Positions 48,758-57,439 of a stretch of DNA of 64,000 nt are shown piece by piece. A program made the translations under genes and the position numbers. Origin of the DNA: Clostridiales bacterium (GTDB taxonomy: Bacteria; Bacillota; Clostridia; Oscillospirales; Oscillospiraceae). Numbering within the stretch: position 1 is the stretch's first letter; each line of letters starts with the position of its first letter. The notes beneath the pieces are model-generated. The model was not told the origin of the DNA, did no database searches, and saw only the letters and a program-made list of their open reading frames with translations. Location of the stretch: the NCBI GenBank assembly GCA_022786965.1, contig JALFXH010000146.1, forward strand, positions 1-64,000. Direction: 5' to 3'.

Positions 48758-51133
48758 ATGAGTTTTGTTAAGTATCGTGTGAAGGAGGTCGCCGCGGATT
48801 TCGGCGTGGCCCCCAAGGAGATTTCGGAGATCGTTGGAAAGTACGGCGAGAAGCCCAAGTCTTATACCCAGGTCATGACCGACGCGGAACTGAATGTGGT
48901 ATTCGACTACATGACCCAGAAGAACCAGATTAGCTCCATGGAGCAGATCTTCGCGGTGAAGGCCACCACCCCCAAGGCGGAGAGCAAGCCGGAACCCAAG
49001 ACCGAGAACAAGCCCGCGGCCCAGCCGCCCAAGGCCCAGAATAACAGCCGCCCCCAGAACAACAATAACAATCAGCAGCCCAAGCCCCAGAATAATCAGC
49101 AGCAGGCCGCCCCCAAGGCAGACAAGCCCAAGGAGCCGGAGCGCAAGCGGGAGCGTCGTGTGGTGGACACCTCTGCCGTGCAGGTCAACGCCAACCGCTT
49201 TGCCGATGTGGACAATCTGGTGTCCGAGCGGGTCCAGAACTATCAGGGCGGCAAGCAGCGCATCGGCGGCGGCAAGGGCAAGCAGATGAGCAAGCAGCAG
49301 AAGGGCGGCTTCAAGGGCAGCAAGAGCCGCAACGAGGAGCAGGAGAAGATGCGCCGTCTCCAGATGGAGGTGGCCCGGAAGGCTCCCGTCACCGTGAAGA
49401 TTCCCGAGGAAATCACCGTGGGCGAGCTGGCTTCCCGGATGAAGAAGACCGCCGGTGAGGTCATCAAGTGCCTGATGAAGAACGGCGTCATGGCCGGCAT
49501 CAACCAGACCATCGATTTTGACACCGCCGAGTTTGTGGCCACCGAAATGGGCTGCAAAGTGGAGAAGGAAGTCACCGTCACCATCGAGGAAAAGATCATC
49601 GACGACCATGTGGACACTGCCGAGGAGCTGGAGACCCGTGCGCCTGTTGTCGTGGTCATGGGCCACGTTGACCACGGCAAGACCTCCACTTTGGACGCCA
49701 TCCGCAAAACCTCCGTCACCGCGGGCGAGGCCGGCGGCATCACCCAGCACATCGGCGCTTACACCGTGGATGTGAACGGGCAGATGATCACCTTCCTGGA
49801 TACCCCCGGCCACGCGGCCTTTACCTCCATGCGTGCCCGTGGTGCCAAATCCACCGATATCGCCATTCTGGTGGTGGCTGCCGACGACGGCATCATGCCC
49901 CAGACCGTGGAGTCCATCAACCACGCCAAGGCGGCCAATGTGCCTATCATTGTTGCCATCAACAAGATGGATAAGCCCACCGCCAACCCCGACAAGATCA
50001 AGGAGCAGCTGACCAAGTACGATCTGGTGCCCGAGGAATGGGGCGGCGATACCATCATCGTGCCCATCTCCGCGAAAACCGGCATGGGTCTGGACGAGCT
50101 GCTGGAAATGGTGCTGCTGACCGCTGAGGTACAGGAGCTGAAGGCCAACCCCAACCGCCGGGCCAAGGGCGTTGTCATCGAGGCCCGTCTGGACAAAACC
50201 CGTGGCCCCGTGGCCACCCTGCTGGTGCAGAACGGCACCTTGAAGCAGGGCGACATCGTCATTGCCGGCACCGCCGTGGGCCGTGTCCGGGTGATGACCA
50301 ACGACAAGGGCCGTACCGTGAAGACCGCCGGTCCCTCTGTGCCTGTGGAGATCACGGGTCTTGCCGACGTGCCCACCCCCGGCGACGAGTTCAACGCCGT
50401 CACTGACGAGCGCATGGCCCGGGAGCTGGTGGAGCAGCGCCGTCAGGCTCAGAAGGACGCCGCCGCCCAGCTGATGCAGAAGGTCACTCTGGACAACCTG
50501 TTCGCCAAGATGCAGGAGGGCGAAATGAAGGAGCTGCCCCTGATCGTCAAGGCCGATGTGCAGGGCTCCGCCGAGGCCGTGAAGGCGTCTCTGGAGAAGC
50601 TGAGCAACGAGGAGGTCCGTGTCCGGGTCATCCACGCGGGCGTGGGCGCCATCAACGAGAGCGATATCCTGCTGGCTTCCACCTCCGGCGCCATTATTGT
50701 GGGCTTCAATGTCCGTCCCGATGCCGCCGCTCAGGCCTCCGGCCACCGGGCCAACGTGGATATGCGGTTCTACCGGGTTATCTACGATGCCGTGGACGAG
50801 ATCGAGGCCGCCATGAAGGGTATGCTGGCGCCCAAGTACGAGGAAGTGGTCATCGGCCACGCCGAGGTGCGTATGACCTACAAGGTCTCCGCCATCGGCA
50901 CCGTGGCCGGCTGTATGGTCAAGGACGGCAAGGTCACCCGGGACGCCCAGGTCCGCGTACTGCGGGACAACATCGTTGTCCACGAGGGCGAAATCGGCTC
51001 CCTGCAGCGGTTCAAGGACGCTGCCAAGGAGGTCACCGCCGGCTTTGAGTGCGGCATGACCGTAGCGAAGTACAACGATATCCGCGAGGGCGATATCTTC
51101 GAGTGCTTCACCATGCAGGAAGTTAAGAGATAA
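48758..51133 (+). CDS. infB: Translation initiation factor IF-2
   Basis: A 791-residue GTPase that brings initiator tRNA to the 30S subunit. Residues 1-60 form an N-terminal helical domain, about 70-145 a Pro/Asn/Gln/Lys-rich linker ([16 protein letters not shown]), and 270-440 the GTPase with GHVDHGKTS (G1), DTPGHAAF (G3) and NKMD (G4). Domains II-IV follow, with [17 protein letters not shown] near the end. GGAGGT lies 11 bases before ATG 48758. A 13-bp GC hairpin (51140-51168) follows the stop. Confidence 0.97.
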   Translation: MSFVKYRVKEVAADFGVAPKEISEIVGKYGEKPKSYTQVMTDAELNVVFDYMTQKNQISSMEQIFAVKATTPKAESKPEPKTENKPAAQPPKAQNNSRPQNNNNNQQPKPQNNQQQAAPKADKPKEPERKRERRVVDTSAVQVNANRFADVDNLVSERVQNYQGGKQRIGGGKGKQMSKQQKGGFKGSKSRNEEQEKMRRLQMEVARKAPVTVKIPEEITVGELASRMKKTAGEVIKCLMKNGVMAGINQTIDFDTAEFVATEMGCKVEKEVTVTIEEKIIDDHVDTAEELETRAPVVVVMGHVDHGKTSTLDAIRKTSVTAGEAGGITQHIGAYTVDVNGQMITFLDTPGHAAFTSMRARGAKSTDIAILVVAADDGIMPQTVESINHAKAANVPIIVAINKMDKPTANPDKIKEQLTKYDLVPEEWGGDTIIVPISAKTGMGLDELLEMVLLTAEVQELKANPNRRAKGVVIEARLDKTRGPVATLLVQNGTLKQGDIVIAGTAVGRVRVMTNDKGRTVKTAGPSVPVEITGLADVPTPGDEFNAVTDERMARELVEQRRQAQKDAAAQLMQKVTLDNLFAKMQEGEMKELPLIVKADVQGSAEAVKASLEKLSNEEVRVRVIHAGVGAINESDILLASTSGAIIVGFNVRPDAAAQASGHRANVDMRFYRVIYDAVDEIEAAMKGMLAPKYEEVVIGHAEVRMTYKVSAIGTVAGCMVKDGKVTRDAQVRVLRDNIVVHEGEIGSLQRFKDAAKEVTAGFECGMTVAKYNDIREGDIFECFTMQEVKR

Positions 51134-51173
51134 GTTTTCCTGCCGCGCCGCAAACCGCGGCGCGGCAGAACTT

Positions 51174-51295
51174 GCCTCCCCTTGCAGGGGAGGTGGCTCG
51201 GCGGCGCCGAGCCGGAGGGGTTATCCGGTTCCAAATTTTGGAAACCCCTCAGTCAAAAATCAGAGATTTTTGCCAGCTCCCCTGAAAGGGGAGCC
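51174..51295. repeat. Palindromic intergenic repeat, family B (copy 3)
   Basis: GCCTCCCCTTGCAGGGGAGG on the left and GCTCCCCTGAAAGGGGAGCC on the right, with inner GGCTCGGC/GCCGAGCC and AAAAATC/GATTTTT stems. It lies between infB and rbfA. Confidence 0.75.
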
Positions 51296-51322
51296 GTGTT
51301 AACGTGTTTAGGAGGATGTAAC

Positions 51323-51691
51323 ATGGCATCCAATCGAATTTTACTGATCAACGAAGAGATTCAAAAGGAGCTGTCCGCCCTTTTGCGCACTGTAAAGGAT
51401 CCCCGGGTGCAGGACGTGATGATCTCCATTACCCGGGTGGAGACCACCCCCGACCTGCGCTATACCAAGGTCTACGTCAGCTTCCTTCAGAATGAGAAGG
51501 CAAAGGAGGCCATGGCGGGGCTGAAATCCGCCGCCGGGTATCTGCGCCGTCAGCTGGGCAGCAATCTGCGGCTGCGCTACGCCCCGGAAATCGTCTGGGC
51601 GGAGGATGATTCCATCACCTACGGCGCGAAAATGCTGGATCTCATCAACTCCCTGGGGGTGAAGCACGATGAAGAGCCTGACCCGGAATGA
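51323..51691 (+). CDS. rbfA: Ribosome-binding factor A
   Basis: A 122-residue KH-like cytoplasmic protein that binds the 30S subunit during late 16S rRNA maturation. Blocks SALLRTVKDPRV, ITRVETTPDLRYTKVYVSF and LRLRYAPEIVWAEDDS are typical. TAGGAGG precedes ATG 51323. The 3' end overlaps the nrnA start by 23 bases. Confidence 0.95.
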   Translation: MASNRILLINEEIQKELSALLRTVKDPRVQDVMISITRVETTPDLRYTKVYVSFLQNEKAKEAMAGLKSAAGYLRRQLGSNLRLRYAPEIVWAEDDSITYGAKMLDLINSLGVKHDEEPDPE

Positions 51692-52649
51692 GACCGCCCG
51701 GTTCCTGCTGGAACACGACAACTACCTGATTCTGTCCCACCGACGTCCCGACGGCGACACCACCGGTTCCTCCGCGGCCCTGTGCCTGGGGCTGCGGCAG
51801 CTGGGAAAAACCGCCTTTGTTCTGGAAAACAAGGAGGTTTCCCAGCGATTCCGGTGGCTCCATGAGGGTCTGACCAGATCGAAGCCGGAGGGCAACGAAA
51901 CCGTCGTCAGCACCGACGTGGCTTCCCCCTCCCTGCTGCCGGAGAATGCCCAGCCTCTGCTGGGAGGCATTGCCCTGCGGATCGACCACCACGGCAGCGC
52001 CACCTCCTTTACCGACATGGAGCTGGTGGATGATCGCAGCGCCTCCTGCGCGGAGCTGATCTGGGACGTATTGAGCCAGATGAACGTGAAAGCGGACAGG
52101 ACCATTGCCGAAGCGGTGTATGTGGGCACCTCCACAGACACCGGCTGCTTCCGCTACGCCAATACCACCGCCCACACCTTTGAGACTGCGGCCATGTGCG
52201 CCGCGGCGGGGGCCAGAGTCTACGAGCTGAACCAGGAGCTGTTTGAAACCAATACCCTGGCAAGGCTCAAAATGCAGGGCTGGATCGTGGACCACATGAA
52301 AATGCTCTCCGATGGGAAAATGGCCATCTGCGCTATTCCCCGGGGTGTGGAGGAGGAGCTGGGCGTGACCCCGGATGATATGGACAACATTTCCTCCTTC
52401 CCCCGTACCGTGGCGGGAGTCTGTGTGGCGGCGACACTGCGGGAGAGCGCCGAGGGTGACACGAAGCTGTCTGTCCGGGCGGTGCCGGGCTTTGACGCTT
52501 CAAAGGTCACCGAGAGATTTGGCGGCGGCGGACATAAGGGCGCGGCAGGCGCCAGCCTGAAAATGCCCCTGGCGGAAGCGGCGCTGGCAGTGGAAAAAGC
52601 CATGCTGGAGCTGGGAGAAACCTATGGACGGAATTGTGATTGTCGATAA
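51669..52649 (+). CDS. nrnA: DHH-family oligoribonuclease/pAp phosphatase
   Basis: A 326-residue DHH/DHHA1 phosphoesterase that degrades short oligoribonucleotides and 3'-phosphoadenosine 5'-phosphate in organisms without Orn. Metal-site motifs are SHRRPDGDTTGSS, STDVASPSLL, RIDHHGS (DHH) and TDTGCFRYANT. The DHHA1 glycine loop is RFGGGGHKGAAGA. It lies between rbfA and truB with overlaps on both sides, the usual order in Firmicutes. Confidence 0.93.
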   Translation: MKSLTRNETARFLLEHDNYLILSHRRPDGDTTGSSAALCLGLRQLGKTAFVLENKEVSQRFRWLHEGLTRSKPEGNETVVSTDVASPSLLPENAQPLLGGIALRIDHHGSATSFTDMELVDDRSASCAELIWDVLSQMNVKADRTIAEAVYVGTSTDTGCFRYANTTAHTFETAAMCAAAGARVYELNQELFETNTLARLKMQGWIVDHMKMLSDGKMAICAIPRGVEEELGVTPDDMDNISSFPRTVAGVCVAATLRESAEGDTKLSVRAVPGFDASKVTERFGGGGHKGAAGASLKMPLAEAALAVEKAMLELGETYGRNCDCR

Positions 52650-53484
52650 GCCCCGGGACTGGACCAGCCAGGACGTGACTGCCCGGCTGCGCAGGGTTTT
52701 TAACACCCGGCGTATCGGCCACGGCGGCACCCTTGACCCCATGGCCACCGGCGTGCTACCAGTGTTCGTTGGGCGGGCCACCAGAGGTGTGGAATTCTTC
52801 GAGCACGCGGAAAAAATCTATGAAGCGGTGCTCCGGCTGGGACTGACCACCGACACCGAGGACATTACCGGCACGGTGTTGACCGAAGTCCCCGTGTCCG
52901 TCACAGACGAACTGGTCGAAGGGGCGCTGGAATCCTTCCGGGGAGAGATCATGCAGGTGCCCCCCATGTACTCCGCCCTGAAGGTGAACGGGCAGAAGCT
53001 GTGCGATCTGGCCCGGAAGGGAAAAACCCTGGAGCGGCAGGCCCGGCCCATTACCATTCATGAGCTGAAATTGCTGGAGCGTGGCGAAAATACGCTGAGA
53101 CTGCGTGTTCGGTGCTCCAAGGGCACCTATATCCGCACCCTGTGCAAGGATATCGGCGAAGCCTTGGGCTGCGGCGGCTGCATGGAATCTCTTCGCCGGG
53201 TGTCGGCGGGAGAGTATACCATCGATGAAGCGGTGCCCCTGCAGGAACTGCTTGACGCCGAGAACCCCGGGAAATATCTCCGGGGTGTGGACACCATGTT
53301 CCGCTTTTTACCCGCTGTCACCCTCACCGCCAATCAGGAGAAGCGCTGCCGCAACGGCAACACGTTCTCCGTGAAGCTGGAGGAAGGTACTTATCGGGCC
53401 TACAGCCAGAGTGGGGAATTTCTCATGCTGGCCAAGGTGGAAGCCGGGGTCATGATGACGGTAAAGAGCTTTTTTGCGGTATAA
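52624..53484 (+). CDS. truB: tRNA pseudouridine-55 synthase
   Basis: A 286-residue enzyme forming pseudouridine at position 55 of tRNAs. The catalytic Asp is in GHGGTLDPMATGVLPV; further blocks are DGIVIVDKPRDWTSQD, GEIMQVPPMYSALKVNG and CSKGTYIRTLCKDIGEALG, and a PUA-like C-terminal region follows. It overlaps nrnA by 26 bases. Confidence 0.96.
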   Translation: MDGIVIVDKPRDWTSQDVTARLRRVFNTRRIGHGGTLDPMATGVLPVFVGRATRGVEFFEHAEKIYEAVLRLGLTTDTEDITGTVLTEVPVSVTDELVEGALESFRGEIMQVPPMYSALKVNGQKLCDLARKGKTLERQARPITIHELKLLERGENTLRLRVRCSKGTYIRTLCKDIGEALGCGGCMESLRRVSAGEYTIDEAVPLQELLDAENPGKYLRGVDTMFRFLPAVTLTANQEKRCRNGNTFSVKLEEGTYRAYSQSGEFLMLAKVEAGVMMTVKSFFAV

Positions 53485-53487
53485 AAT

Positions 53488-53642
53488 GCCTTCCCCTTTG
53501 GGGAAGGTGTGGAAGTAGCGCACACTGGGGCGGAAGAGGTTGAGGGTATTACGGATTCGCCGAAAACCTGAGATATGTTTTGGTGGTTTCTGCGCCTCAT
53601 CCGTCACGGCTTCGCCGTGCCACCTCCCCCAAAGGGGAAGGC
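53488..53642. repeat. Palindromic intergenic repeat, family B (copy 4)
   Basis: GCCTTCCCCTTTGGGGAAGG on the left and CCTCCCCCAAAGGGGAAGGC on the right, with an inner CACGGCTTCGCCGTG hairpin. It fills the truB-ribF gap. Confidence 0.8.
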
Positions 53643-53669
53643 ACATTCTGTTAAACGGACTTGAAAAAT

Positions 53670-54584
53670 ATGAAGAACAAGACAATTTACGCGCTGGGTT
53701 TTTTTGACGGCGTACATATTGGCCACGGGTCTCTGCTGGAAAACTGCCGGGAGATAGCCCGGGAGGGCCGGCAGCGCAGCGGCGTGGTGACCTTCTCAGC
53801 CCACCCGGACACGCTGGTGCTGGGGCAGACGCCCCGGCTCCTCAACACCCCGGAGGACCGGGAGCGGCTGCTGCGGTATCGATACGGCGTGGACACCGTG
53901 GTGACCCTGCCGTTTGACAAAAAAATGCGGGATATGCCCTGGAAGGCGTTTCTGGAGCTGCTGCGGCGGGAGTATGACGCGGCGGGCTTTGTATGCGGCG
54001 CGGATTTCCGCTTTGGCGCGGGGGGCGCGGGCAACGCCGGGCTGCTGGCTATCTACTGCCGGTCGGAGAGCCTGCCCTGGGCTGTGGTGCCGGAGCAGAC
54101 CCTGGACGGCATCCGCATTTCCAGCACCCATATCCGAAAGCTGGTCGAGAACGGGGAAATGTCCACGGCGGTGAAATTTCTGGGCCACCCCCACATTCTC
54201 ACCGGGCAGGTGATCCACGGGCGGCACCTGGGTAGCACCCTGGGCATCCCCACCGCCAATCTGCGGCTGCCGCCGGAGCTGGCGGTGCCGAAATTCGGTG
54301 TGTATATGTGCCTGTGCGCCATTGACGGGAAGGAGTATCCCGCTGTGACCAACGTGGGCGTACGGCCTACGGTTTGCGGTCAGGACGTGACGGTGGAGCC
54401 CTGGATTCTCGACTACGAGGGCGACCTGTATGGTCGGGAAATCACGCTGGAATTCTATCGTTTTCTGCGTCCGGAGCGGAAGTTTCCTGATTTGCAGGCC
54501 CTGAAAGCGGAGATCCTCCGCAATGCCGACCAGACCCGGGAGTATTTCCGGGAACGGTCTGTTCAAACAACGTTCAATTTGTAG
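53670..54584 (+). CDS. ribF: Bifunctional riboflavin kinase/FAD synthetase
   Basis: A 304-residue cytoplasmic enzyme converting riboflavin to FMN and FAD. The N-terminal nucleotidyltransferase has LGFFDGVHIGH and ISSTHIRKLVENG. The C-terminal kinase has GQVIHGRHLGSTLGIPTANL and TNVGVRPT. ATG 53670 is used; upstream only GGA at 11 bases is seen, and a TTG three codons earlier is possible. A family B repeat directly precedes it, so translation signals may be poor or altered by that insertion. Confidence 0.93.
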   Translation: MKNKTIYALGFFDGVHIGHGSLLENCREIAREGRQRSGVVTFSAHPDTLVLGQTPRLLNTPEDRERLLRYRYGVDTVVTLPFDKKMRDMPWKAFLELLRREYDAAGFVCGADFRFGAGGAGNAGLLAIYCRSESLPWAVVPEQTLDGIRISSTHIRKLVENGEMSTAVKFLGHPHILTGQVIHGRHLGSTLGIPTANLRLPPELAVPKFGVYMCLCAIDGKEYPAVTNVGVRPTVCGQDVTVEPWILDYEGDLYGREITLEFYRFLRPERKFPDLQALKAEILRNADQTREYFRERSVQTTFNL

Positions 54585-54622
54585 CCCTTGTTTTCCGAAG
54601 AGAAATAAGGTATAATGCTTGC

Positions 54623-54921
54623 TGGGTTAAATAAGCAAAGCGATAAATTGGAATATGTAGCACTGGCGCGGCAGCGCCCATGGCTTCCCCCGGGGGGAAG
54701 CTGTCGAGCGCAGCGAGACTGATGAGGAACGGCGAAATGTACCAATTTTGAATGCAGTTCGTAGAAAAGGTACTATTGGGAAGGCCGTAGATTCTCATTT
54801 TACTGCATATCACGTCAGAAGCTGTCGCCGTTCCTCATCCGCCCCCTTCGGGGGCACCTTCCCCCCGGGGGAAGGTATTGTTGCGCCAAATTCCAATTTA
54901 TCTGTCTGCTGAGTTAACCCA
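54623..54921. repeat. MITE-like element with 32-bp terminal inverted repeats
   Basis: TGGGTTAAATAAGC... (54623-54654) and its near-mirror ...GAGTTAACCCA (54890-54921) match at about 27 of 32 positions. Inside lie CTTCCCCCGGGGGGAAG and CTTCCCCCCGGGGGAAG palindromes with GAGGAACGGCGA/CGCCGTTCCTC arms, a family B-like core. There is no coding sequence. It fills most of the ribF-capA gap (54585-54968). Confidence 0.75.
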
Positions 54922-54968
54922 ATAAGAACTTAAGGTATCATAAACAAATTACGCGGGGAGGGATTACC

Positions 54969-56285
54969 ATGCCGCAGCAGGACGATGGAATGGAAAGACG
55001 CCGGGAGAAACGGGAAGCCCAGCGCAGGCGCCGCCAGGCTCAGGTGCGCCGGATGCGGCTGACCATGGCGCTGGTGGTGGTGCTGCTGGCTGCCTGCGGC
55101 TTCGGCATTTACAAGCTGACCCAGAGCGCCGGTACCGGGAAGGAGCAGTCTGCCCTTCAGACTCCCACCGTACCCACCACCGAGGAGACGAAGGAAACCC
55201 TGCCTATCCAGAAAAGTCCCATCACCACCATCCACATCAAGGCCGCCGGTGACCTGAACGTCACCGATGCCGTGGTGAACGCCGGTATGTCGGTGAACAG
55301 CTACGATTTCAGCCCGGTTTTCAAGGACGTGGCTGCAATCCTGTCCGATGCCGACCTGACGGTGATGAATTTCGAGGGGAATGTCTGCGGCGCGCCCTAC
55401 GGCTCTGACAGCACCTCCGCCCCGGCGGAGCTGCTGACCGCTCTGCGGGGCTGCGGCGTGGACCTGCTGCAAATGGCCAATTCCTGCGCCATCAACAACG
55501 GCCTCAACGGCCTGACGACAACCCTGCGGGCCATCCGATCCGCGGGCATTGAGCCGGTGGGCGCCTTCTCCTCCTCCGAGGAGTTCAAAAAGTCCAAGGG
55601 CTACACCATGACGGAGATTCAGGGCGTGAAGGTGGGCTTTGTGGCCTTCACCAAGGGCCTGGGCGGCCGGGGTATGCCCGCCGGGAGCGAGGACCTGGTC
55701 AATATTCTCTATTCCGACTATACGACGCTGTATAATGAGATCGACAAAACCCGGATCACCTCCATTCTCAAGTCCATGGAGGAGGAGAAGCCGGATATTA
55801 CCGTTGCCCTGCTCCACTGGGGCAGCGAATACAATGACGACATCAGCAAAACCCAGGAACAGATTGTATCGCTGATGAAAAAGAACGGCGTGGACGTAAT
55901 CATCGGCACACACCCCCATACCCTGCAGCCCATCGAGTTCGACAAGAGCGCGGGGACGCTGGTGGCCTATTCTCTGGGCGACTTCTTCGGAGACGCCAAC
56001 CGGGGTGCCACCAACTACTCCGTAATTCTGGATGTGGAAATCACCAAGGATGAAAACGCCGGCACCACCAAGGTCACGGACTACACTCTGCATCCCATTT
56101 ACACCGTCCGGGAAAATGAGTGCGTGGGCAATAACGACCGCCGGGTGGTTCGCGTCGGCACGGCACTGACCGCCTACAACGGCAATTTCCTGGACAAGGT
56201 GACAGATTCCTGCAAGGAGTCCATGGAGTACGCCCTGACCCGTATTGACGAGCGCACCGCCGTGAAAGAGGAAGAGGACAAATAA
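54969..56285 (+). CDS. CapA-family membrane-anchored metallophosphoesterase-like protein
   Basis: A 438-residue protein: a highly basic N-terminus (RRREKREAQRRRRQAQVRR), one membrane segment (about 34-54), a Thr/Ser linker, and a CapA/PGA_cap domain (about 80-375) with AAGDLNVTDAVV, MNFEGNVCG, LLHWGSEYND, IGTHPHTLQPIEF and YSLGDFFGD. CapA proteins take part in poly-gamma-glutamate capsule export, but no other cap genes are adjacent, so its role is open. GGAGGG precedes ATG 54969. A terminator follows. Confidence 0.85.
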   Translation: MPQQDDGMERRREKREAQRRRRQAQVRRMRLTMALVVVLLAACGFGIYKLTQSAGTGKEQSALQTPTVPTTEETKETLPIQKSPITTIHIKAAGDLNVTDAVVNAGMSVNSYDFSPVFKDVAAILSDADLTVMNFEGNVCGAPYGSDSTSAPAELLTALRGCGVDLLQMANSCAINNGLNGLTTTLRAIRSAGIEPVGAFSSSEEFKKSKGYTMTEIQGVKVGFVAFTKGLGGRGMPAGSEDLVNILYSDYTTLYNEIDKTRITSILKSMEEEKPDITVALLHWGSEYNDDISKTQEQIVSLMKKNGVDVIIGTHPHTLQPIEFDKSAGTLVAYSLGDFFGDANRGATNYSVILDVEITKDENAGTTKVTDYTLHPIYTVRENECVGNNDRRVVRVGTALTAYNGNFLDKVTDSCKESMEYALTRIDERTAVKEEEDK

Positions 56286-56287
56286 TC

Positions 56288-56320
56288 GGGAAGCGGTTTT
56301 TCAGCCGCTTCCCTTTGTAT
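56288..56320 (+). terminator. Terminator of the capA-like gene
   Basis: GGGAAGCGG and CCGCTTCCC pair around TTTTTCAG and are followed by TTTGTATTTT. Confidence 0.85.
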
Positions 56321-56335
56321 TTTCCGGGATTTTTC

Positions 56336-56364
56336 TTGCTATTTCCTCCCCGCTGGGCTATAAT
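56336..56364 (+). promoter_or_regulatory. Promoter of the asparaginase gene
   Basis: TTGCTA (56336-56341) and TATAAT (56359-56364) are 17 bases apart, 30 bases before the start codon at 56395. Confidence 0.78.
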
Positions 56365-56394
56365 ACAAAGATAAAGAGCAGAAGGAGTCCTATT

Positions 56395-57393
56395 ATGATT
56401 CCAAAGAAGAAAATCCTGCTTCTGACTACCGGCGGCACCATCGCCTCCCTGCCCGGCGGGGACGGGTTGGAGCCCCACCGTTCCGAGGTCATGGAGCGGG
56501 AGCTGAACCAGCTGCGCACCTACTATGACATTACTGTAGACGATGTGATCTGTCTGGATTCCTCCAACATCCGTCCCGAGGAATGGCAGCTCATCGCCCG
56601 GCGGATTTTTGAGGAGCGGGCGGGCTTCGACGGCATCGTGGTGTCCCACGGCACGGACACCATGGCCTATACCGCCTCCGCGGTGACCTTCATGCTGCCG
56701 AATATCGACCTGCCGGTGGTGTTCACCGGCTCCCAGCTGCCCCTGGCGGATATGCTCTCCGACGGGCCGGACAATCTGCGCACCGCCTTTGCCATGGCGG
56801 CATCAGGTTATCCCGGCGTGTTTCTGGCCTTTGACCGGAAGGTGATGCTGGGCTGCCGGGCGGTGAAGGTCCGGGCCTCCGGCTTTTCCGCCTTCGAAAG
56901 CGTCAACGCCCGCTATGCGGCTCAGGTCAGCAACCGCGGGTTGGTGGTGGATACCCGGGTGCTGCCTGAGGTTCATGGAGAAGCCGCTCTGCGGCCGGAA
57001 ATCAGCCAGAGCGTGTTCCTTTTGAAGCTGACCCCCGGCCTGAATCCGGCGGTTTTCGAGATGCTGGCTGCCATGGGCTACCGGGGCATCGTCATCGAGG
57101 CCTTTGGCCTTGGGGGCGTCAACGTGCTGCACAAAGGTCTGCGGGGCATCCGCCGGGCCGTGGAGGGCGGCATCAGCGTGGTGGTTACCACCCAGTGTCT
57201 CTACGACAGCGCCAACCTGGAGGTCTATCAGGTGGGAAGCAAATTGCTGGAGCTGGGAGTCATTCAGGGCCGGGACATGACCTCAGAGGCCGCCATGACC
57301 AAGCTCATGTGGGCCATCGGACAGGGAATGAACCCAGAAGAAATTTCCGAATTGTTTCAAAATAATTTGGCAGGCGAAATCACCGCACCCTAA
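56395..57393 (+). CDS. ansA: L-asparaginase (type I, cytoplasmic)
   Basis: A 332-residue bacterial-type asparaginase without a signal peptide, hydrolysing asparagine to aspartate and ammonia. The first catalytic Thr is in TTGGTIAS and the second in VVSHGTDTMAYTA; GSQLPLADMLSDGPDNL is another family block. AAGGAG precedes ATG 56395. The gene is behind its own promoter. It could also feed on free asparagine from the environment. Confidence 0.93.
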   Translation: MIPKKKILLLTTGGTIASLPGGDGLEPHRSEVMERELNQLRTYYDITVDDVICLDSSNIRPEEWQLIARRIFEERAGFDGIVVSHGTDTMAYTASAVTFMLPNIDLPVVFTGSQLPLADMLSDGPDNLRTAFAMAASGYPGVFLAFDRKVMLGCRAVKVRASGFSAFESVNARYAAQVSNRGLVVDTRVLPEVHGEAALRPEISQSVFLLKLTPGLNPAVFEMLAAMGYRGIVIEAFGLGGVNVLHKGLRGIRRAVEGGISVVVTTQCLYDSANLEVYQVGSKLLELGVIQGRDMTSEAAMTKLMWAIGQGMNPEEISELFQNNLAGEITAP

Positions 57394-57416
57394 CTGTCAA
57401 CTGTCAATTGTCAACT
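57394..57416. repeat. AACTGTCAA tandem repeat
   Basis: AACTGTCAACTGTCAATTGTC: three near-repeats of a nonamer between ansA and the pyrophosphatase gene. The same words occur as an inverted pair at 60285-60358. Confidence 0.6.
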
Positions 57417-57439
57417 AAAAAACGCCGGAGGTGCTTATT

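Noticed and set aside
48716..50983. 755-codon open frame opposite infB
   Set aside because: Antisense shadow of infB; composition is the mirror of its codon bias.
57394..57416. Start of a CRISPR array
   Set aside because: The repeat unit is only about 9 bases, without regular spacers, and there are no cas genes in the window.
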